Shown: positions 5,070-7,118 of the stretch, in pieces
Layout of the letters: every line of letters starts with the position of its first letter
Position numbering within the stretch: the stretch's first letter is position 1
NCBI GenBank assembly: GCA_947258675.1
Contig: CAMYJP010000103.1
Coordinates: 1-7,118 of the forward strand
Length of the DNA: 7,118 nucleotides
DNA from: an uncultured Desulfobulbaceae bacterium
GTDB taxonomy: Bacteria; Desulfobacterota; Desulfobulbia; Desulfobulbales; BM004
Direction of reading: 5' to 3'
Position numbers and translations under genes: made by a program
Notes under the pieces: generated by a model
What the model was told of the DNA's origin: nothing
Databases searched by the model: none
Seen by the model: only the letters and a program-made list of their open reading frames with translations

Positions 5070-6026
5070 TTACTCAGCTGCAATTACTCTGTTTCGTCCT
5101 TTACGCTTGGCTAGATATAAAGCCTTATCCGCCGTTGCTATCATATCATTTGGATCTTCATGGCTGTTTTGAAAAGAGGCCACTCCGATGCTGGTTGTAA
5201 CCTGCAGTGATGTTGGGCCTTTTGTATAAAACTCTGATTGACACCTTTTCCGAATCTTCTCTCCAGCTAAAATTCCACCCTCAATATCAGTCTGGGTGAG
5301 CAGGATAATGAATTCTTCTCCCCCAAAACGAAAGATATGGTCAGTCGAACGACTTACCTCTAGTATGCGACGTGCAAATGTTTCAAGTACAAAATCCCCA
5401 AACTTGTGACCATGGATGTCGTTCACCTTTTTGAAATGGTCCAGATCCAGTATTAAAAGAGCTAGGTCTGATCCGTAGCGTATACTGCGGTTGAACTCTT
5501 GCTTCAGCATGGTATTAAGGTGTCTTCGATTATATAAGCCGGTCAAATCATCATGGAGGGAGAGGCGAGTTAATATCTCGTTCTGCTTTTCAATGAGTTG
5601 TTTGGATTCTTCCAACTCATGCACCATTTGCTTTAATTCCTGCTTCTGTTTGTAGAGATTGAGAAAGACAGAAACCTTGCTCAGAAGAATTTCAGATTCA
5701 ACAGGCTTGAAGATGTAATCAACAGCACCACTTTGATACCCTTTTAAAACATGCTGCTGTTCCCTGTTAATGGCTGTGATAAAAATAATGGAGGTACGAG
5801 CTGTATCATCGGCTAAACGGATCATTTCTGCAGTCTCAAAGCCATCCATATCAGGCATCTGCACATCAAGAAGTATGAGGGCAAAATCATGTTCCAGAGC
5901 CACCCTCAGGGCTTCATTACCTGAAGATGCTGTATGGATATCCGCCTCCAAATCTTCCATGAGCCGCTTCATAACCAGAAGATTTTCCGGTTTGTTGTCA
6001 ACAACAAGAATTTCAGGTCGATTCAT
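5070..6026 (-). CDS. Response-regulator diguanylate cyclase (REC-GGDEF)
   Basis: A 318-residue cytoplasmic protein that should make cyclic di-GMP from two GTP when phosphorylated. Residues 5-122 are a receiver domain: acidic pocket D10-N11, phosphate acceptor D54 in LLDVQMPDMDG, T84, and K107 in the FKP motif. A helical coiled-coil-like linker (about 125-152) leads to the GGDEF domain with DLTGLYNRR (160-168), DLDHFKKVND (194-203) and an intact active site GGEEF (235-239). RSTD (226-229), five residues before it, is the RxxD inhibitory site, so product feedback is expected. The receiver differs from the usual Asp-Asp pair: the second Asp, a Mg2+ ligand, is Asn11. No histidine kinase is in the window, so its partner lies elsewhere. 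Start choice: AGGAG (6036-6040) is nine bases before ATG 6026 and six before an adjacent in-frame TTG at 6029; I prefer ATG, and the difference is one residue. Confidence 0.95.
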   Translation of the reverse strand: MNRPEILVVDNKPENLLVMKRLMEDLEADIHTASSGNEALRVALEHDFALILLDVQMPDMDGFETAEMIRLADDTARTSIIFITAINREQQHVLKGYQSGAVDYIFKPVESEILLSKVSVFLNLYKQKQELKQMVHELEESKQLIEKQNEILTRLSLHDDLTGLYNRRHLNTMLKQEFNRSIRYGSDLALLILDLDHFKKVNDIHGHKFGDFVLETFARRILEVSRSTDHIFRFGGEEFIILLTQTDIEGGILAGEKIRKRCQSEFYTKGPTSLQVTTSIGVASFQNSHEDPNDMIATADKALYLAKRKGRNRVIAAE

Positions 6027-6035
6027 CAACGAGCT

Positions 6036-6061
6036 CTCCTAAATAGTTTCCAGCCGGAAAC
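6036..6061 (-). promoter_or_regulatory. Ribosome binding site and upstream hairpin of the REC-GGDEF gene
   Basis: AGGAG (6040-6036 on the minus strand) is a good ribosome binding site. Just upstream of it, GTTTCC-AGCC-GGAAAC (6046-6061) forms a perfect six-pair hairpin with a four-base loop. So close to the ribosome site it could affect mRNA stability or translation. It may instead belong to the repeat-like stretch beyond it. Confidence 0.4.
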
Positions 6062-6194
6062 GCCGTTTTTAAGCAATTTCTTCGTCAGCCTGTGGAGTTT
6101 TTTGTGCAGCATACCTGAGTACGCCTCCGCGTGGCCAACGGAAACCCTTTAGGGCAACTCCTTGTAATCCTTGAACTTGCTCAAAACTGCTCGC
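6062..6194 (-). other. GC-richer decayed reading frame upstream of the REC-GGDEF gene
   Basis: One minus-strand frame is open from 6194 to a TAA at 6071-6069. It includes the phrase GFRWPRGGVLRYAA followed by QKTPQADEEIA at the stop, and continues in frame after the stop as KRRFRLET. No start codon with a ribosome binding site is seen. The stretch is richer in GC than its surroundings. I have an unverified impression that similar peptide strings turn up between genes in Desulfobacterota genomes, which would make this a dispersed intergenic repeat, but no second copy is in this window. It may also carry the promoter of the REC-GGDEF gene, though no clear -35/-10 pair is visible. Confidence 0.3.
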
Positions 6195-6212
6195 TTTCTA
6201 ATTGGAAACAAC

Positions 6213-6259
6213 TTAGTGTAGCCATCCGAAAAAAAAAGGACTTTACGGATGAACACTAA
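6213..6259. repeat. Imperfect inverted repeat with an A/T tract in its loop
   Basis: TTAGTGT (6213-6219) and CATCCG (6223-6228) pair with CGGATG (6246-6251) and ACACTAA (6253-6259): 13 pairs, with three unpaired bases on one side and one on the other. The 17-base loop starts with a run of nine A on the plus strand. No T run follows the stem on either strand, so it is not a typical intrinsic terminator. It sits about 190 bases upstream of the REC-GGDEF gene and could be a regulator site or an end of a mobile element. Confidence 0.5.
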
Positions 6260-6319
6260 ATAGCTTGTAATTTCAGACAGCGAAATAATTCTGTCCGGCT
6301 TTATGAGCCGAAATGCGAC

Positions 6320-6776
6320 CTATGGTCTGGCAGCTATTTCAGTATTTTCTGGATTTTGAACAATTGTATCCCAGCCTGTCTCCAGAATGAACCGTAAACC
6401 ATCAGCTACAAGTGTGTTCGGACCATTAACAAGAATTGCTTAAATATTTTTTCCAAAGACATTGTCAAGATAAACAACATTATTTATGATCCAATCTTCC
6501 CTAACAAAATAGATACTTCTGAAACTTATTATTTTACTGTCGGCTGTAAAACGCATATCTTTAACTAACCTTCTTCAGGAGTTCCAAACAATTCTCCATA
6601 ACAAAGCAGAAAAGCTCGGCCGGGATGTTTAATTTTCAATCCTTGTTTTATTTGCCTGATGTTTTTGGCAATTTTGGAATTAGGAAAAATCTATATTTTA
6701 CAGGTTGAAGTGGATCTACAAACTCACTGGTGGGGCAAGAGTTAAAGTACAACGTGTCCTTTACTCTTTGGTGCTC
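6320..6776 (-). pseudogene. Probable broken gene with frameshifts and an in-frame stop
   Basis: Successive minus-strand segments read like one protein cut by frame changes. From 6776 one frame gives DTLYFNSCPTSEFVDPLQPV. From 6690 another gives KIAKNIRQIKQGLKIKHPGR then AFLLCYGELFGTPEEG, ending in TAG at 6567-6565. From about 6571 the third gives MRFTADSKIISFRSIYFVRE then DWIINNVVYLDNVFGKNI, a TAA at 6442-6440, and in the same frame AILVNGPNTLVADGLRFILE and WDTIVQNPENTEIAARP, ending at 6322-6320. The segments abut, do not overlap much, and have protein-like composition, which random AT-rich DNA rarely gives. No start with a ribosome binding site is clear. I do not recognise the family. The alternative of sequencing errors in an intact gene would need two indels and a base change. 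Confidence 0.45.
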
Positions 6777-7118
6777 TCATTTTTTCAAAAAATAATCAAA
6801 TAGAATGATGAGGATTCTAATTAATTAAATTGTATATTTTGGGTGATCAGATTTGCATTACTACTATTTGTATCGTTTTGCTTATCAAGGCAGGATTCAC
6901 AGTCCTGATAAGTTAAAGAATGAACAATTGCTAAAGATGATGTGCTGATGATTAATAATATTCACAACTACTTTCGCGGGTTTTCAAAAGAGTTGCCTTT
7001 GTCTTGTTGCATTAAATCGCTCTCAGAGATTATGTACTATTTGATAAGTATCCTTTTAATCTTTGTTCTCAAAAGGGATCAATGTAATTGAACAGCCAAA
7101 ATAGCAAAAAATGTGCCT
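6777..7118. other. Right-hand intergenic stretch
   Basis: No gene is supported here on either strand. The clearest structure is an imperfect inverted repeat at 6881-6912: CTTATCA (6881-6887) pairs with TGATAAG (6906-6912), with an inner alternative CAGGA/TCCTG (6891-6895 with 6903-6907). Neither strand has a T run after it. Short frames such as a 14-codon minus-strand ORF starting MQQDKGNS have no ribosome binding site. Confidence 0.35.

Noticed and set aside
4859..5083. A 74-codon minus-strand frame bridging the GGDEF and HD-GYP genes
   Set aside because: It starts at TTG, has no ribosome binding site there or at its internal ATG, overlaps both neighbouring genes, and has an ordinary AT-rich composition. 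Most likely a chance open frame.
5770..6152. Plus-strand frames of 90 and 72 codons opposite the receiver domain and its upstream region
   Set aside because: Antisense shadows of the receiver-domain coding sequence; composition (Ser/Arg-rich) is typical of reverse-complement reading.
6200..6225. Sigma-54-type promoter (TGGC...TTG on the minus strand near the inverted repeat)
   Set aside because: The spacing between the two elements is two bases too long and the GC of the -12 element is missing.

Overview
The window looks like a chromosomal segment of an anaerobic, AT-rich member of the Desulfobacterota (sulfate-reducer-like). That is an inference from the gene families: an EFR1-type flavodoxin/ferredoxin fusion, a two-CW-type Cys-rich mini-protein, a second 4-Cys mini-protein, and a REC-GGDEF protein beside a GAF-HD-GYP protein. 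No rRNA, tRNA, CRISPR array or intact transposase is visible. All six credible genes lie on the minus strand, and nearly half the window is non-coding or decayed.

Layout in the direction of transcription (right to left). At 7118-6030 there is no intact gene. This stretch holds inverted repeats, a probable broken gene (6776-6320) and a GC-richer decayed reading frame (6194-6069). Then come a response-regulator diguanylate cyclase (6026-5070) and, after a 152-base gap, a GAF-HD-GYP c-di-GMP phosphodiesterase (4917-3784). Stretch 3783-3115 holds a GC-richer coding remnant (3735-3509) and a short open frame on the other strand (3292-3435). An 82-residue Cys protein (3114-2866) ends at a strong stem-loop terminator (2777-2736). 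A 64-residue two-CW-type Cys protein (2425-2231) follows. Next is a flavodoxin plus 2x[4Fe-4S] protein (1550-732) with a strong ribosome binding site and a leader rich in small repeats, and last a secreted protein of unknown function (512-72).

The clearest functional unit is the GGDEF/HD-GYP pair: both proteins keep their catalytic motifs, so they should make and break the same second messenger in response to different inputs (phosphorylation through REC, a ligand through GAF). The Cys-rich mini-proteins and the flavodoxin/ferredoxin fusion suggest iron-sulfur redox chemistry, but nothing in the sequence ties them to the c-di-GMP pair.

The most unusual structure is a dispersed element of about 168 bases, present twice in the same orientation (546-714 and 1840-2005), one copy on each side of the flavodoxin/ferredoxin gene. 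The first 101 bases align without gaps at 85 of 101 positions. Each copy has hairpin-forming segments, and in copy 2 one of them makes a convincing minus-strand intrinsic terminator. I could not match the element to an RNA or mobile-element family I know.
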